Below, one piece after another: positions 8,296-16,829 of a DNA stretch of 64,000 nt (positions are counted from its first letter, which is position 1; each line of letters starts with the position of its first letter). The position numbers and the translations under genes are program-made. The notes beneath the pieces are model-generated. The model was not told the origin of the DNA. It saw nothing but the letters and a program-made list of their open reading frames with translations, and did no database searches. The DNA is taken from NCBI GenBank assembly GCA_020446945.1, contig JAGRDS010000033.1:1-64000 (forward strand), in the 5' to 3' direction. The stretch comes from Parvularculaceae bacterium (GTDB lineage: Bacteria; Pseudomonadota; Alphaproteobacteria; Caulobacterales; Parvularculaceae).

Positions 8296-9297
8296 ATGCA
8301 TTTCCATGAATCCGCGCTCGACGCGATAGGCGACACGCCGCTTATCAAACTAAGACATGCGTCGGAGATCACCGGCTGCCATATTTTCGGAAAGGCCGAG
8401 TTCCTGAATCCGGGCCAGTCGGTCAAGGATCGCGCGGCGCTCGGAATTATCCGCGACGCGCGCGCGCGCGGCGTTCTCAAACCCGGCGGAACGATCGTCG
8501 AGGGAACGGCCGGCAATACCGGCATCGGCATAGCGCTTGTCGGTTCGATCCTCGGCTACAAGGTGAAGATCGTCATGCCCCGCACGCAGACGCAGGAGAA
8601 AAAAGACGCCGTGCGCCTTCTCGGCGCCGAACTGGTAGAGGTCGACGCCGTCCCCTATTCCGACCAGAACAACTATATTCATTTCTCAAGACGTCTCGCC
8701 GAGGAGATGGCGAAAACCGAACCCAACGGCGCCGTCTGGGCGAACCAGTTCGACAATACCGTCAATCGCGAAACGCATTATCGCACAACCGGCGTTGAAA
8801 TATGGAACCAGACCGACGGCGCTATCGACGGGTTTACGTGCGCGGTCGGTTCGGGCGGCACGCTCGCCGGCGTTACGATGGCGCTCAAGGAACGCAACAA
8901 GGACGTCAAATGCGTATTGTCCGATCCATACGGTGCGAAATTATATTCGTGGGTCAAGACCGGCGAACTCGCGAGCGAGGGCTCATCGATCACCGAGGGC
9001 ATCGGACAGGGGCGCATAACGGCCAACCTGGAAGGGCTGTCCTTTGACGACGCCTACCGCATCAGCGATGAGGAGGCGCTCAATGTCATATTCCGCCTCG
9101 TCCAGGAGGAAGGGCTCTGCCTCGGCGGGTCGAGCGGCGTGAATATCGCCGGCGCGATCCGGCTCGGCAAAGAGCTTGGGCCCGGCGCGACAATCGTCAC
9201 GGTTCTCTGCGACTACGGAAATCGCTATGCTTCGAAACTCTTCAATCCGGAGTTCCTGAAGTCGAAAGGGCTCCCCGTTCCGCCCTGGATGGCATGA
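8296..9297 (+). CDS. cysK: cysteine synthase (O-acetylserine sulfhydrylase)
   Basis: 333 residues. A fold-type II PLP enzyme that makes cysteine from O-acetylserine and sulfide. NPGQSVKDRAAL (39-48 region) carries the PLP lysine K44; EGTAGNTGIGIAL and the GSGGT phosphate-binding loop follow, and the C-terminal GGSSGVN motif is present. It is the first gene of a sulfur amino acid operon: its stop overlaps the sseA start by 4 bases (ATGA), so the two are translationally coupled. A cystathionine beta-synthase assignment is possible on sequence alone, but the absence of CBS domains and the neighbours favour CysK. Confidence 0.88.
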   Translation: MHFHESALDAIGDTPLIKLRHASEITGCHIFGKAEFLNPGQSVKDRAALGIIRDARARGVLKPGGTIVEGTAGNTGIGIALVGSILGYKVKIVMPRTQTQEKKDAVRLLGAELVEVDAVPYSDQNNYIHFSRRLAEEMAKTEPNGAVWANQFDNTVNRETHYRTTGVEIWNQTDGAIDGFTCAVGSGGTLAGVTMALKERNKDVKCVLSDPYGAKLYSWVKTGELASEGSSITEGIGQGRITANLEGLSFDDAYRISDEEALNVIFRLVQEEGLCLGGSSGVNIAGAIRLGKELGPGATIVTVLCDYGNRYASKLFNPEFLKSKGLPVPPWMA

Positions 9298-10163
9298 CCG
9301 ACAGAATTGACGATTTTCCATATCCATTGATTTCAACCGGCGAACTTGGCGACCGGATCGAAAGCGGGCGCATCAGGATCATTGACGCATCCTGGCGCAT
9401 GCCCGACGCAGGCCATGCGCTGGACGATCACAGGAAACGCCGCATTCCGGGCGCGGTCTTTTTCGATCTCGATGAAATCGCCGACAAGTCGCAATCCCTG
9501 CCGCATATGCTCGCCTCGCAGGATGCTTTCGCAAAGGCGGTCGGCGCGATGGGAATTGCAAGCGACGACAAGGTTGTCATTTATGACGACGCCGGACTGT
9601 TTTCCGCGCCGCGCGTGTGGTGGACATTCCGCGCAATGGGCCATGACGCGGTTAGCGTTCTCGACGGCGGCCTCGGCAAATGGACGAGCGAAGGAAGGCC
9701 GGTAGACGCCGGCCTCGCCGCGCCGGCGCCCGTTCAATATCGCTGCAACGCCGCGCGGGCGATTTCTCGCACATCCGGCGATGTCCGCGCGCTTCTTTCC
9801 GCAAAGTCGGGCGCCGTCATCGATGCGCGCCCGGCGCCGCGTTTTCTCGGCCGCGCGGCGGAACCGCGCGCAGGATTGCGATCCGGCGCGATGCCCGGCG
9901 CGCTCAATCTCCCGCACGCCCTGCTGGTTTCGCAATCCGGAGAATTGGCGCCGCCCGAGGCGATCAAGCGGCTCTTCGACGAAGCGGGCCTGCGCGGCGG
10001 CGAAGAGGTCATCACTTCATGCGGGTCCGGCGTGACGGCGGCCGTCCTGTTTCTCGCGCTCGAACGGATCGGCCGCAGCGATGTCGGCCTTTACGATGGT
10101 TCGTGGGCGGAATGGGGAAAAGAAGAAAACGACAGCGCCCTTTTTCCGGTTGCGGCGGGCTGA
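9294..10163 (+). CDS. sseA: 3-mercaptopyruvate/thiosulfate sulfurtransferase
   Basis: 289 residues with two rhodanese domains (about 10-135 and 160-285). The active-site loop CGSGVTA with Cys243 is the form seen in mercaptopyruvate sulfurtransferases rather than thiosulfate sulfurtransferases. It probably transfers sulfur from 3-mercaptopyruvate to a thiol acceptor or cyanide. Its ATG overlaps the cysK stop, placing it in the cysteine metabolism operon. The GNAT gene starts 7 bases after its stop. Confidence 0.9.
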   Translation: MTDRIDDFPYPLISTGELGDRIESGRIRIIDASWRMPDAGHALDDHRKRRIPGAVFFDLDEIADKSQSLPHMLASQDAFAKAVGAMGIASDDKVVIYDDAGLFSAPRVWWTFRAMGHDAVSVLDGGLGKWTSEGRPVDAGLAAPAPVQYRCNAARAISRTSGDVRALLSAKSGAVIDARPAPRFLGRAAEPRAGLRSGAMPGALNLPHALLVSQSGELAPPEAIKRLFDEAGLRGGEEVITSCGSGVTAAVLFLALERIGRSDVGLYDGSWAEWGKEENDSALFPVAAG

Positions 10164-10170
10164 CCGCGCG

Positions 10171-10710
10171 ATGGGTGAGCGCGTTGACGTAACGGTGACG
10201 TTTCTGCGCCAGACGGCGCGCCCCTTTCTGCCGCCGCAGCCGCGGCCGCCCGGCAAGCTGGCGCTTTTGCGCGTCGGCGATCCGCCGCTTCATTTCTACC
10301 GCTATATGTACGATCTCGTCGGGCGCCCCTGGAACTGGGTGAGCCGTCGCGGCCTTTCCGACGACGCGCTTTGCGCGCTGATAAAAAACCCCGCCGTTCA
10401 TCTTTACGTTTTATACGTGGACGGCGCGCCGGCGGGCATGGCCGAAATCGACGCCAGCAAGACGCCGTGCGTCGATATCCGGTTTTTCGGCCTTGCGCCC
10501 GATTTTATCGGCCGCGGCCTGTCGCGCTTTTTCCTGGCGAACGTAATAGATCTCGCCTGGGACCAGGGCGCGAGCGAATTGCAAATCGAAACCTGCACGC
10601 TCGACCATCCGGCCGCCCTCGCCCTTTACCAGAAGTTCGGTTTCACCGTATTCGATCAGCGTCAGGGCAGCGTCGAGCTGCTGGGCGATCGAATGGAAGC
10701 GCAATCATGA
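10171..10710 (+). CDS. GNAT family N-acetyltransferase
   Basis: 179 residues from the ATG at 10171; a longer open frame runs back into sseA but is rejected because it overlaps that gene by 83 bases. The GNAT core is visible: DIRFFGLAPDFIGRGLSRFF (motif A, acetyl-CoA loop of the QxxGxG/A type), then ELQIETCTLDHPAALALYQKFGF (motif B). The substrate is unknown. The position between sseA and metC, with ATGA overlap to metC, suggests an amine or amino acid linked to sulfur metabolism, but that is inference. Confidence 0.85.
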   Translation: MGERVDVTVTFLRQTARPFLPPQPRPPGKLALLRVGDPPLHFYRYMYDLVGRPWNWVSRRGLSDDALCALIKNPAVHLYVLYVDGAPAGMAEIDASKTPCVDIRFFGLAPDFIGRGLSRFFLANVIDLAWDQGASELQIETCTLDHPAALALYQKFGFTVFDQRQGSVELLGDRMEAQS

Positions 10711-11876
10711 AAGAAAAAACGAAGCTTGTCGCTTCCGGCCGTCCGCGAAAACGCCCGTTCCACCCGGTTAATCCCGCGGTTGAACGCGCCTCGACCTACC
10801 TTTTTCCGACTTATGACGATTATATCGAGGGCGGACGAAAAATCATTTACGGACGCCTTGGCGGGCCGACCCATCGCGCGCTTGAGGAGGCGGTTACGGC
10901 GCTGGAGGGCGGCGTCGAAACGCGCCTCGCCCCATCCGGCCTGCAAGCGGTCAACGCCGCCATCCTCGCATTCGTCAAAGCCGGCGACCGGGTGCTGATG
11001 GCGGACACGGTCTACGATCCCTCGCGCAAATTCTGCGAGAATTTTCTCGCGCGGTTCGGCGTTGAAACGACATTCTACAATCCGCTCGCCGGCGAAAGTC
11101 TCGCCGACCTGATGACGCCGAACACGAAGGTCGTTTTCGCCGAGTCGCCGGGATCGCTGACATTCGAGGTGCAGGATATTCCCGCACTCGCCGCGGTCGC
11201 ACATGCGGGCGGCGCGAAACTCATTGTCGACAACACATGGTCGGCGGGCGTTTATTTAAAACCGGTCTCGCTCGGCGCCGATGTCGTCGTGCAGGCGGGA
11301 ACGAAATATCTCGGCGGTCATTCCGATTGCCTGATCGGCGCGATTACAAGCGCCGATGAAGACACCGCCCAATCGATTTATTATGCGCTGTTGCAGATCG
11401 GATCGAACGTATCGGCCGATGACGCCTGGCTAACCTTGCGCGGCATGCGAACGCTGGGCGCGCGCATGCAGGCGCATGAGAAAAACGCGCTCGCCCTTGC
11501 GAAGTGGCTTGGCAAGCGCGCGGAAGTCGAAACGGTCCTGCATCCCGCGCTAAAATCCTCACCCGGCCACGCGCACTGGAAACGCGATTTCAGCGGATCG
11601 TCCGGCCTGTTCGGAATTGTCCTGAAACCTGTTCCGACGGCGCAACTGAAAGCCTTTTTCAATTCGCTGCGCCTGTTCGGCATGGGGTTTTCGTGGGGCG
11701 GATTTGAAAGCCTTTGCATCCATGTGCGCCCGGAGAAATACAGGACGGCGACGCAATGGACGGCGCCGGGCCCGGTCTTGCGCATTCATGCGGGCCTTGA
11801 GGATATCGACGATCTCATCGCCGATCTTGAACGCGCCTTTGCGGTGATGAAAACGCAGAAAGGAAACGCGACGTGA
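10707..11876 (+). CDS. metC: cystathionine beta-lyase
   Basis: 389 residues from the ATG that overlaps the preceding stop (ATGA, 10707-10710); a longer frame begins inside the upstream gene and is rejected. It is a Cys/Met-metabolism PLP enzyme: YGRLGGPTHRALEEA near residue 48, LAPSGLQAVNAA (74-85), VDNTWSAGV (174-182) and the PLP lysine K200 in QAGTKYLGGHSD. The lyase makes homocysteine, pyruvate and ammonia from cystathionine. The YGR and SWGG features fit the alphaproteobacterial MetC group better than gamma-synthases. It is coupled to the downstream lipoprotein gene by a GTGA overlap. Confidence 0.88.
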   Translation: MKEKTKLVASGRPRKRPFHPVNPAVERASTYLFPTYDDYIEGGRKIIYGRLGGPTHRALEEAVTALEGGVETRLAPSGLQAVNAAILAFVKAGDRVLMADTVYDPSRKFCENFLARFGVETTFYNPLAGESLADLMTPNTKVVFAESPGSLTFEVQDIPALAAVAHAGGAKLIVDNTWSAGVYLKPVSLGADVVVQAGTKYLGGHSDCLIGAITSADEDTAQSIYYALLQIGSNVSADDAWLTLRGMRTLGARMQAHEKNALALAKWLGKRAEVETVLHPALKSSPGHAHWKRDFSGSSGLFGIVLKPVPTAQLKAFFNSLRLFGMGFSWGGFESLCIHVRPEKYRTATQWTAPGPVLRIHAGLEDIDDLIADLERAFAVMKTQKGNAT

Positions 11877-12193
11877 AGTTTGCAGCCTTTTTCCTGATCG
11901 CCGCGGCCGCCCTTCCCGGCTGCCAGACGCTGAACGTGTTCGGCGGGTCTTCCTCGACGATCGTGCGCGTTTCATCGGAACCGGAAGGCGCTGTCGTGAC
12001 ATTGGACGGATACGGATCTTGCGAAACGCCCTGCACCGTGGAGATCGACAAACCGCGCGAGGCGAAAATCGGCAGGGCCGGCTACAATTCGCAAAATGTA
12101 ACGCTCACGCCCGGCAAACGCTCCGTCAAGGTGACGCTTGAACTTTCAGCGCCGACGACGAAAGTCGATGAAACGGCGATGCCGGAACTTTGA
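11873..12193 (+). CDS. PEGA-domain lipoprotein
   Basis: 106 residues starting at GTG (11873), whose last bases overlap the metC stop (GTGA); AGAAAGGAA is the ribosome binding site. An N-terminal signal with lipobox LPGC (Cys17) predicts a lipid-anchored periplasmic protein. The rest is one PEGA-type beta module: SSEPEGAVVTLDGYGSCETPC followed by a VTLTPGKRSVKVTLEL strand. A second pair of cysteines (in SCETPC) may form a disulfide. PEGA modules occur in surface proteins with unknown partners. Its coupling to metC is unexpected for its predicted location. Confidence 0.75.
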   Translation: MKFAAFFLIAAAALPGCQTLNVFGGSSSTIVRVSSEPEGAVVTLDGYGSCETPCTVEIDKPREAKIGRAGYNSQNVTLTPGKRSVKVTLELSAPTTKVDETAMPEL

Positions 12194-12364
12194 GATCGGC
12201 GTAACTTGCAACGCCGGACCGTCGGCGCCGGATGTTGACGAGAAAACGAAAGCACGACTGGGATCGACGTTAAGGGATGTGAATAGAATTCGGCACGACT
12301 TGATTCTACAAAGCCAAGTGCGCGGTCGGCTTATCGCTGCTGCGCAAGTTGTTTCTTAATCTGG

Positions 12365-14293
12365 CTAGGTGCCAGAAATCGCTTTGCGCAAATTGCGAAC
12401 TTCCGTCGGGAGACGGGCTTCATCTACATCCCAATACGCGGTCACCGCTCGTTCGAAAGCATTATGGTCGGAGAAGCCTAGCGCACGGGCCATCGCCTTC
12501 ATCACTTCCTTACCCTCACATACTTTCCAAAGCTCGTCGGTGTCACGTTTGCGGCCATAGATGTTGGCAGAAGTTGTCAGTCTGGCGGTAAGCTTTTTTG
12601 TACGCGCTTCGTCAAATTCCGCCTTGCATCCCACCTCGTTGATTACTGCCTCAATGTCCGGCTCGATCTGCGGCCAAGCCATGCCGTAGATAAAGGCTCT
12701 TGCGTTTCCGGGGAGATCGGAAATGTCGCTGCAACTCTCGTCGGAAAGTGCGCTCTGCACAATCCAGCCCCCCGCGCGATGGTCGCATGCTTGTCGTAGC
12801 GCGGCGTCGTAGTCAAAGTCCGTGCGACCAAGTTGCTCGGCTAGACCGTTGAGTGTCGCTTTATGGAGAAATAGATTCTCAACTTCATGAACGGGTAGCG
12901 CAAGCATCCCTTCCTGCGCCGTGAGGGTCGCAATTGTTGTTGGTGTGCGCCAGTCACGGTCGATGACCCCAGCGATGCGAATTGGCTGTGCTGCCTCGGT
13001 GGCAATAGCTTGGATTGCGGTTAGCCGTCGCTGCACTTCAACGCACGAGCCACATTCGATAAATCGCGTGTCTGCGCCCAACCCGGTTATGCGGCGATAC
13101 CGCTCTCGCTCACCGATGGCTTCCTCACCTTCGATAAAGACGAAGCGCAATCCAGTGATCGAGAACGCGGGCGTGCCTACCGCGCGCGACAACGCGGAGA
13201 GCACCGGGCGATCTGCAAGGCTGCCAACTCGGTCAACAAGCTTCGTTTCTGGATCTCGTTCGAGAAGGACTGTTGTATTCAGACCAGCAGCTTCCACAGC
13301 CTCCAGCGAGTGCGTCGCTAACCAGACCTGCCCCATGGCAACCGTATTACCTAAATACCTGACCCATGCGCGCACTAAGTCGGGGTTGAGATGCAGCTCA
13401 GGCTCATCCAGCAGAAAAACGCCATTGCGCAGCCCAAAGCGGTCTATTTGACCAATCAGGAAAGCGATCTCTCTCTCCCCTCCACTTAACTGGTCGAAGC
13501 GAAGTACCATTCCAGAAGTATCAAATAGAATCGCCTTTTGCTCTTGGTCGGCCCCAGCAAACAGTAGGTGCGGCATGACCTCACGCAGCGAGGTTCTGTA
13601 AGAGCCGAAAACGTCAGTGAACGCTGGCCCCGCAACTCCATCCTCGGCAGTGCGCCGGGTTTCTTGGTAAAAGGAGTTGGCAGCTTTGTTTTCCCTGGCA
13701 AGGCAAAATTTTATCCATTCTTCGTACAGGGTTCGGGTGGTCTGAAAGGCTCGCCCCTTGTTCCAATTGCTGTCGTGCCAGTGCTGTTCAAATGCCTGAG
13801 CCATCTCGTGAGCTGCCAGGTCTCGTTTGGGGAATGCTCGGTCTGCGTCCAACGTCAGGTGGTGAACCTCACGAGATTGACTAAGCCGCACAACAACTTG
13901 TTGGGCAAACCGGTTCGCGTGATTGATGTCATCTATTCCCCCGGCAATCACCGTTTGGCTTTGCCCTTCAAAGCGGATCGTGCGGTCCCATGCTTGGTAA
14001 AGCTCTGGCGTGTCGAATGGTGTGTCCAGTGCCTCGCTCACGCCTCGAGCCAAAAACAACTCAATCGCGAAGTTCTTGACGGGATCAGCTAGCGGGTTGC
14101 CGCGAGGAATCTCGATGCCCGAGCTCAACCCGATATGGTGGGCGCACGCCGATATCAGTTCCAGAATATGCGTTTTGCCAGTTCCATTTGCGCCTACTAT
14201 ACAAACCAGCGATGCGTCATCCGGTAGCTCAATGACGATATTACGGAAATTGCGCCACTCGGTGATCTCGATTTTCCGTATTCTCAAAGTCAT
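12365..14293 (-). CDS. fused ABC-ATPase/TOPRIM protein, PARIS/OLD-like
   Basis: 642 residues. The N-terminal half is an SMC/OLD-type ATPase: Walker A GANGTGKT (34-41), signature LSGGERE (269-275), Walker B FLLDEPELHLNP (293-304) and H-loop H328. The C-terminal half has TOPRIM/DUF4435-like hallmarks: FVFIEGEEA (384-392), IDRDW (444-448) and HEVENLF (469-475). ATPase plus DUF4435 is the content of the PARIS anti-phage system (AriA and AriB), known also as a merged protein; single-chain OLD nucleases are the alternative. Base composition is visibly less GC-rich than the flanks. The ATG lies only 15 bases past the tRNA-Arg CCA, with GGGGA touching it; a TTG at 14287 has better spacing. Confidence 0.8.
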   Translation of the reverse strand: MTLRIRKIEITEWRNFRNIVIELPDDASLVCIVGANGTGKTHILELISACAHHIGLSSGIEIPRGNPLADPVKNFAIELFLARGVSEALDTPFDTPELYQAWDRTIRFEGQSQTVIAGGIDDINHANRFAQQVVVRLSQSREVHHLTLDADRAFPKRDLAAHEMAQAFEQHWHDSNWNKGRAFQTTRTLYEEWIKFCLARENKAANSFYQETRRTAEDGVAGPAFTDVFGSYRTSLREVMPHLLFAGADQEQKAILFDTSGMVLRFDQLSGGEREIAFLIGQIDRFGLRNGVFLLDEPELHLNPDLVRAWVRYLGNTVAMGQVWLATHSLEAVEAAGLNTTVLLERDPETKLVDRVGSLADRPVLSALSRAVGTPAFSITGLRFVFIEGEEAIGERERYRRITGLGADTRFIECGSCVEVQRRLTAIQAIATEAAQPIRIAGVIDRDWRTPTTIATLTAQEGMLALPVHEVENLFLHKATLNGLAEQLGRTDFDYDAALRQACDHRAGGWIVQSALSDESCSDISDLPGNARAFIYGMAWPQIEPDIEAVINEVGCKAEFDEARTKKLTARLTTSANIYGRKRDTDELWKVCEGKEVMKAMARALGFSDHNAFERAVTAYWDVDEARLPTEVRNLRKAISGT

Positions 14294-14308
14294 TCCCCGA
14301 AAATGAAA

Positions 14309-14385
14309 TGGCGACCCCGGCAGGACTCGAACCTGCGACCGTCCGCTTAGAAGGCGGATGCTCTATCCAGCTGAGCTACGGAGTC
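14309..14385 (-). tRNA. tRNA-Arg (anticodon TCT)
   Basis: 77 bases with a genome-encoded CCA (14309-14311). The acceptor stem GACTCCG pairs with CGGGGTC, the D arm is GCTCAGCTGGATAGAGC, and the anticodon stem TCCGC/GCGGA encloses the loop CTTCTAA, giving anticodon TCT (reads AGA/AGG). The T arm contains GGTTCGAGTCC. It lies between the complex I subunit gene and the foreign-looking ATPase gene, whose start codon follows the tRNA 3' end by 15 bases. Confidence 0.96.
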
Positions 14386-14399
14386 GAATTCTTCGCGGA

Positions 14400-14708
14400 T
14401 CAATGCGTCCACGGCTTTCTGCGCCGAAATGCGAAATTGTCTGAATAGGCCTTTGCGACCGGCGTCGAACGCGCCGCATCCTTGACCTCGAACGGGATGT
14501 TGCGGCTTGTCGCATAGGAGATCGCCGCGTCCTTCGTTTCAAACGTCAACCGCACCTGGCCCGCCGTCGTATCATCCGACGAGGTCCAGCCCATCAACGG
14601 GTCGATCCGGCGCGCGGCCGCGGCCTCGAATTCCAGAACCCAGTCGGCGGTATTCGCCTTGCCCGACTGCATCGCCGTCTTCGCCGGTTGATAGATTTTC
14701 GCAAACAC
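14400..14708 (-). CDS. NDUFS4-like complex I accessory subunit
   Basis: 102 residues from a GTG at 14708 preceded by AAGGAAAAAGGA; the frame stays open farther upstream, but that part reads through tRNA-Pro and is rejected. The protein belongs to the ETC complex I subunit family: ARRIDPLMGWTSSDDT in the middle and the invariant C-terminal YSDNFAFRRRKPWTH. It is an accessory subunit of NADH:ubiquinone oxidoreductase on the matrix/cytoplasmic arm, conserved between alphaproteobacteria and mitochondria. It sits between tRNA-Arg and tRNA-Pro. Confidence 0.92.
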   Translation of the reverse strand: MFAKIYQPAKTAMQSGKANTADWVLEFEAAAARRIDPLMGWTSSDDTTAGQVRLTFETKDAAISYATSRNIPFEVKDAARSTPVAKAYSDNFAFRRRKPWTH

Positions 14709-14737
14709 GCCGCTGATCCTTTTTCCTTCAGGCCGAC

Positions 14738-14814
14738 TGGTCGGAGCGGCAGGATTCGAACCTGCGGCCCTCTGCTCCCAAAGCAGATGCGCTACCAGAC
14801 TGCGCCACGCTCCG
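14738..14814 (-). tRNA. tRNA-Pro (anticodon TGG)
   Basis: 77 bases with an encoded CCA (14738-14740). The acceptor CGGAGCG pairs with CGCTCCG, and the anticodon stem TCTGC/GCAGA encloses the loop TTTGGGA, anticodon TGG. The T arm GGTTCGAATCC is normal. It lies between the DUF192 gene and the complex I subunit gene, all on the same strand. Confidence 0.96.
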
Positions 14815-14861
14815 TTCACGGCCAAGCGTGCTATTGGACAAACCCGAACGCTCTGTAAAGG

Positions 14862-15329
14862 TCACGGCGACCCAAACAGGGGGTGGCGGACATAATCGCC
14901 TTCCCTGACGCCGAGGGCCTTGAACCGCCCGCCATTGACTTCAAGAACGGCGAGGACCGGCGCGCCGGAACTGATCGAGGCGAGCGAGCGCGGCGTCGCA
15001 TCCGCCGCGATCCGCACGATGCGCCCTTTCGCGTCGATAAACGCCATGTCGAGCGGGATCAGCGTGTTTTTCATCCACATCGAGCGAACCGCGACATCCG
15101 GCCCGAAATCGAAGAGCATGCCGGCGTTTTCCGGCATGGACTTGCGGTGCATGAGGCCGATCCGCCGCTCCTCGTCGTCATCGGCGATCTCGACCGCGAA
15201 GCGATGTTCGCCGGTTGCGGAGACGATTGTGAGCGAATTCGCATTCGCGCCGGCGTTTTCGGCGCCGCAGGACGCGGCCGAGGCGAATACCGAAAGCAGG
15301 CCCGCGATTACGAGACGCCGCAAACTCAT
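14862..15329 (-). CDS. DUF192 exported protein
   Basis: 155 residues with an N-terminal signal sequence (about 1-23). The DUF192 core runs from EERRIGLMHRKSMPENAGMLF through MWMKNTLIPLDMAFID to a C-terminal LEVNGGRFKALGVREGD. The family is widespread in proteobacteria and archaea with no settled function. It starts 24 bases after the double cold-shock gene, which commonly precedes it in alphaproteobacteria. A cysteine at the end of the signal region is not in a good lipobox context. Confidence 0.85.
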   Translation of the reverse strand: MSLRRLVIAGLLSVFASAASCGAENAGANANSLTIVSATGEHRFAVEIADDDEERRIGLMHRKSMPENAGMLFDFGPDVAVRSMWMKNTLIPLDMAFIDAKGRIVRIAADATPRSLASISSGAPVLAVLEVNGGRFKALGVREGDYVRHPLFGSP

Positions 15330-15353
15330 GACGCTTACTCCGCTTCGCCGGGT

Positions 15354-15899
15354 CTAGATTTCCTGATCGGGCCTGACTTCGATGGCGAGGAGACCCTTTG
15401 AGCCGGTGGCGAAGGAAACCTGGAGGCGCTGGCCCTGCAGCACCTCGCCCATGCCGCATTTGCGCAGCGTTTCCATATGAAGGAAAATGTCCTCGGTGCC
15501 GTCACCGCGCGTAAGGAAACCATAGCCCTTCGCCCGATTGAACCATTTGACCGACGCGCGTTTGAAATCGCCGGCCGGCGTCTGGTTCAACATCGCCGGC
15601 GCGGGCGTCAACGGCGTCGCCGTCGAATCGTCGATATCGATAATCCGCAACGCCTGCAGCCCTTTGGACCGTCTGACGACTTCGCAGACGATCGTCGCAC
15701 CCTCGCGCGCGGTCGATCGCCCCGCATCGCGCAGGCACGAAGAATGGATCAGAATGTCTCCCACGCCGTCGGACGCCACGACAAAACCGTAACCCTTTGT
15801 CGGATCAAACCATTTCACGACCCCTTCGACCGTGAATGTTTCGCCGTCCTGCCCGTCCGGCGACCTGGCGCTTTCTGCGCCCCCAGAAGTCTCCGCCAT
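15354..15899 (-). CDS. double cold-shock-domain protein
   Basis: 181 residues with two cold-shock domains. The first (about 26-90) begins [14 protein letters not shown] and the second (about 112-178) begins [13 protein letters not shown]; both keep the RNP1-like KGYGF motif and the RNP2-like DILIH/DIFLH motif. It is an RNA/ssDNA-binding chaperone similar to the tandem-domain CspD proteins of Caulobacter-like bacteria, where they serve stationary phase. The 244-base gap upstream could hold a regulated leader. It is followed at once by the DUF192 gene. Confidence 0.9.
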   Translation of the reverse strand: MAETSGGAESARSPDGQDGETFTVEGVVKWFDPTKGYGFVVASDGVGDILIHSSCLRDAGRSTAREGATIVCEVVRRSKGLQALRIIDIDDSTATPLTPAPAMLNQTPAGDFKRASVKWFNRAKGYGFLTRGDGTEDIFLHMETLRKCGMGEVLQGQRLQVSFATGSKGLLAIEVRPDQEI

Positions 15900-16143
15900 A
15901 ACAGCAGCAATCCCCGTTCAATCTGATGCGCTTCCGAATCACTGCCGCGATCCGGTCATCATCCGATCACTTCTTTTACCTCCCGACAGCCCGTTCGCAG
16001 AGGAATCGCTCACCATCAAAACGAAACGACGCCGCATGGGAGAACCTGACCTCCAGCTTGCACCAATTTGGCGAATTGGTCTCGTTTTTTTTCATCATGT
16101 TACAAAATCTCGCAAAAAACCGCCGATTTGCACACATTCAGCG

Positions 16144-16596
16144 TCAAACGGAGCCTTGCGCCTGATAATCCGAGAGAAATTTCGAAATCAGCAGGAGGAA
16201 CACTTCGAAATCGGATTCGACATTCTTCAGCGTAACGCCGCCGCTCGAATTGCGATCCATTTGCAAGGCGAGATCGCCGTCGCGATCGATATAGGCGCGG
16301 CCGAATTTCACCTCGCTGTTGAACCGGCTAAGGAATTTGTGGCCGCCTTCACCGAGGCGGATGCCGTTCAGATAAGTGATGTAGGAAACATCCGCATCCG
16401 CACCGTCGACGCCGACGAGAACGACATATTCGCCGACAGTGACCGCCAGCATGTTCGCCTTGAAGTCCTGGACCGAGTAGCCCTTATCGGACAGCGACTG
16501 GGCGATCTGCGATTTTGAAATTCCGGCCGCCAGCGCCGGCGCGAGCGGCGCCAGCGCCAGCGCGCCCGCCGCGATAATTCCGATCCCCTTGAACAT
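16144..16596 (-). CDS. exported YbjN-domain protein
   Basis: 150 residues from the ATG at 16596, preferred over an upstream ATG because GGAGGGGTGGA precedes it and it begins directly with a signal peptide (about 1-24, ending ALA-AG). The mature part (SKSQIAQSLSDKGYSVQDF ... DRDGDLALQMDRNSSGGVT ... FEVFLLLISKFL) has the pattern of the YbjN/type III-chaperone-like fold. Such proteins are small and periplasmic in many alphaproteobacteria; the role is unknown. It is an isolated gene between two same-strand operons. Confidence 0.65.
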   Translation of the reverse strand: MFKGIGIIAAGALALAPLAPALAAGISKSQIAQSLSDKGYSVQDFKANMLAVTVGEYVVLVGVDGADADVSYITYLNGIRLGEGGHKFLSRFNSEVKFGRAYIDRDGDLALQMDRNSSGGVTLKNVESDFEVFLLLISKFLSDYQAQGSV

Positions 16597-16829
16597 TCCA
16601 CCCCTCCGCCAAACGCAAATCAAACATCGTTAATACACCGGAAAACCGGTCCGGAATCAATTGGAGGACGACAGAACGTGAACGCCCGGCGTTGCGGCGC
16701 CTGCGAAGACGGGAACGGGCCGGTCCGCCGCCCCCCGCAACCGCCTGGAGGAAAGGCCGATCCGGAAAGCGGCAGGCCAGCCCCGCGCCGGGCGCGATCG
16801 GCCCGGCGATCGAAGTCGAACCAAACGGC

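Noticed and set aside
8296..9297. Cystathionine beta-synthase assignment
   Set aside because: No CBS domains and the operon context fits cysteine synthase; kept only as a minor alternative.
12194..14309. tRNA-Arg 3'-end duplication (att sites) around the ATPase islet
   Set aside because: I compared the tRNA 3' end with 12194-12364 and saw no direct repeat; no integrase gene either. Integration by a tyrosine recombinase is not supported.
14400..14825. 141-residue version of the complex I subunit
   Set aside because: The extra N-terminus is translated tRNA-Pro sequence; the GTG at 14708 has a good ribosome binding site.
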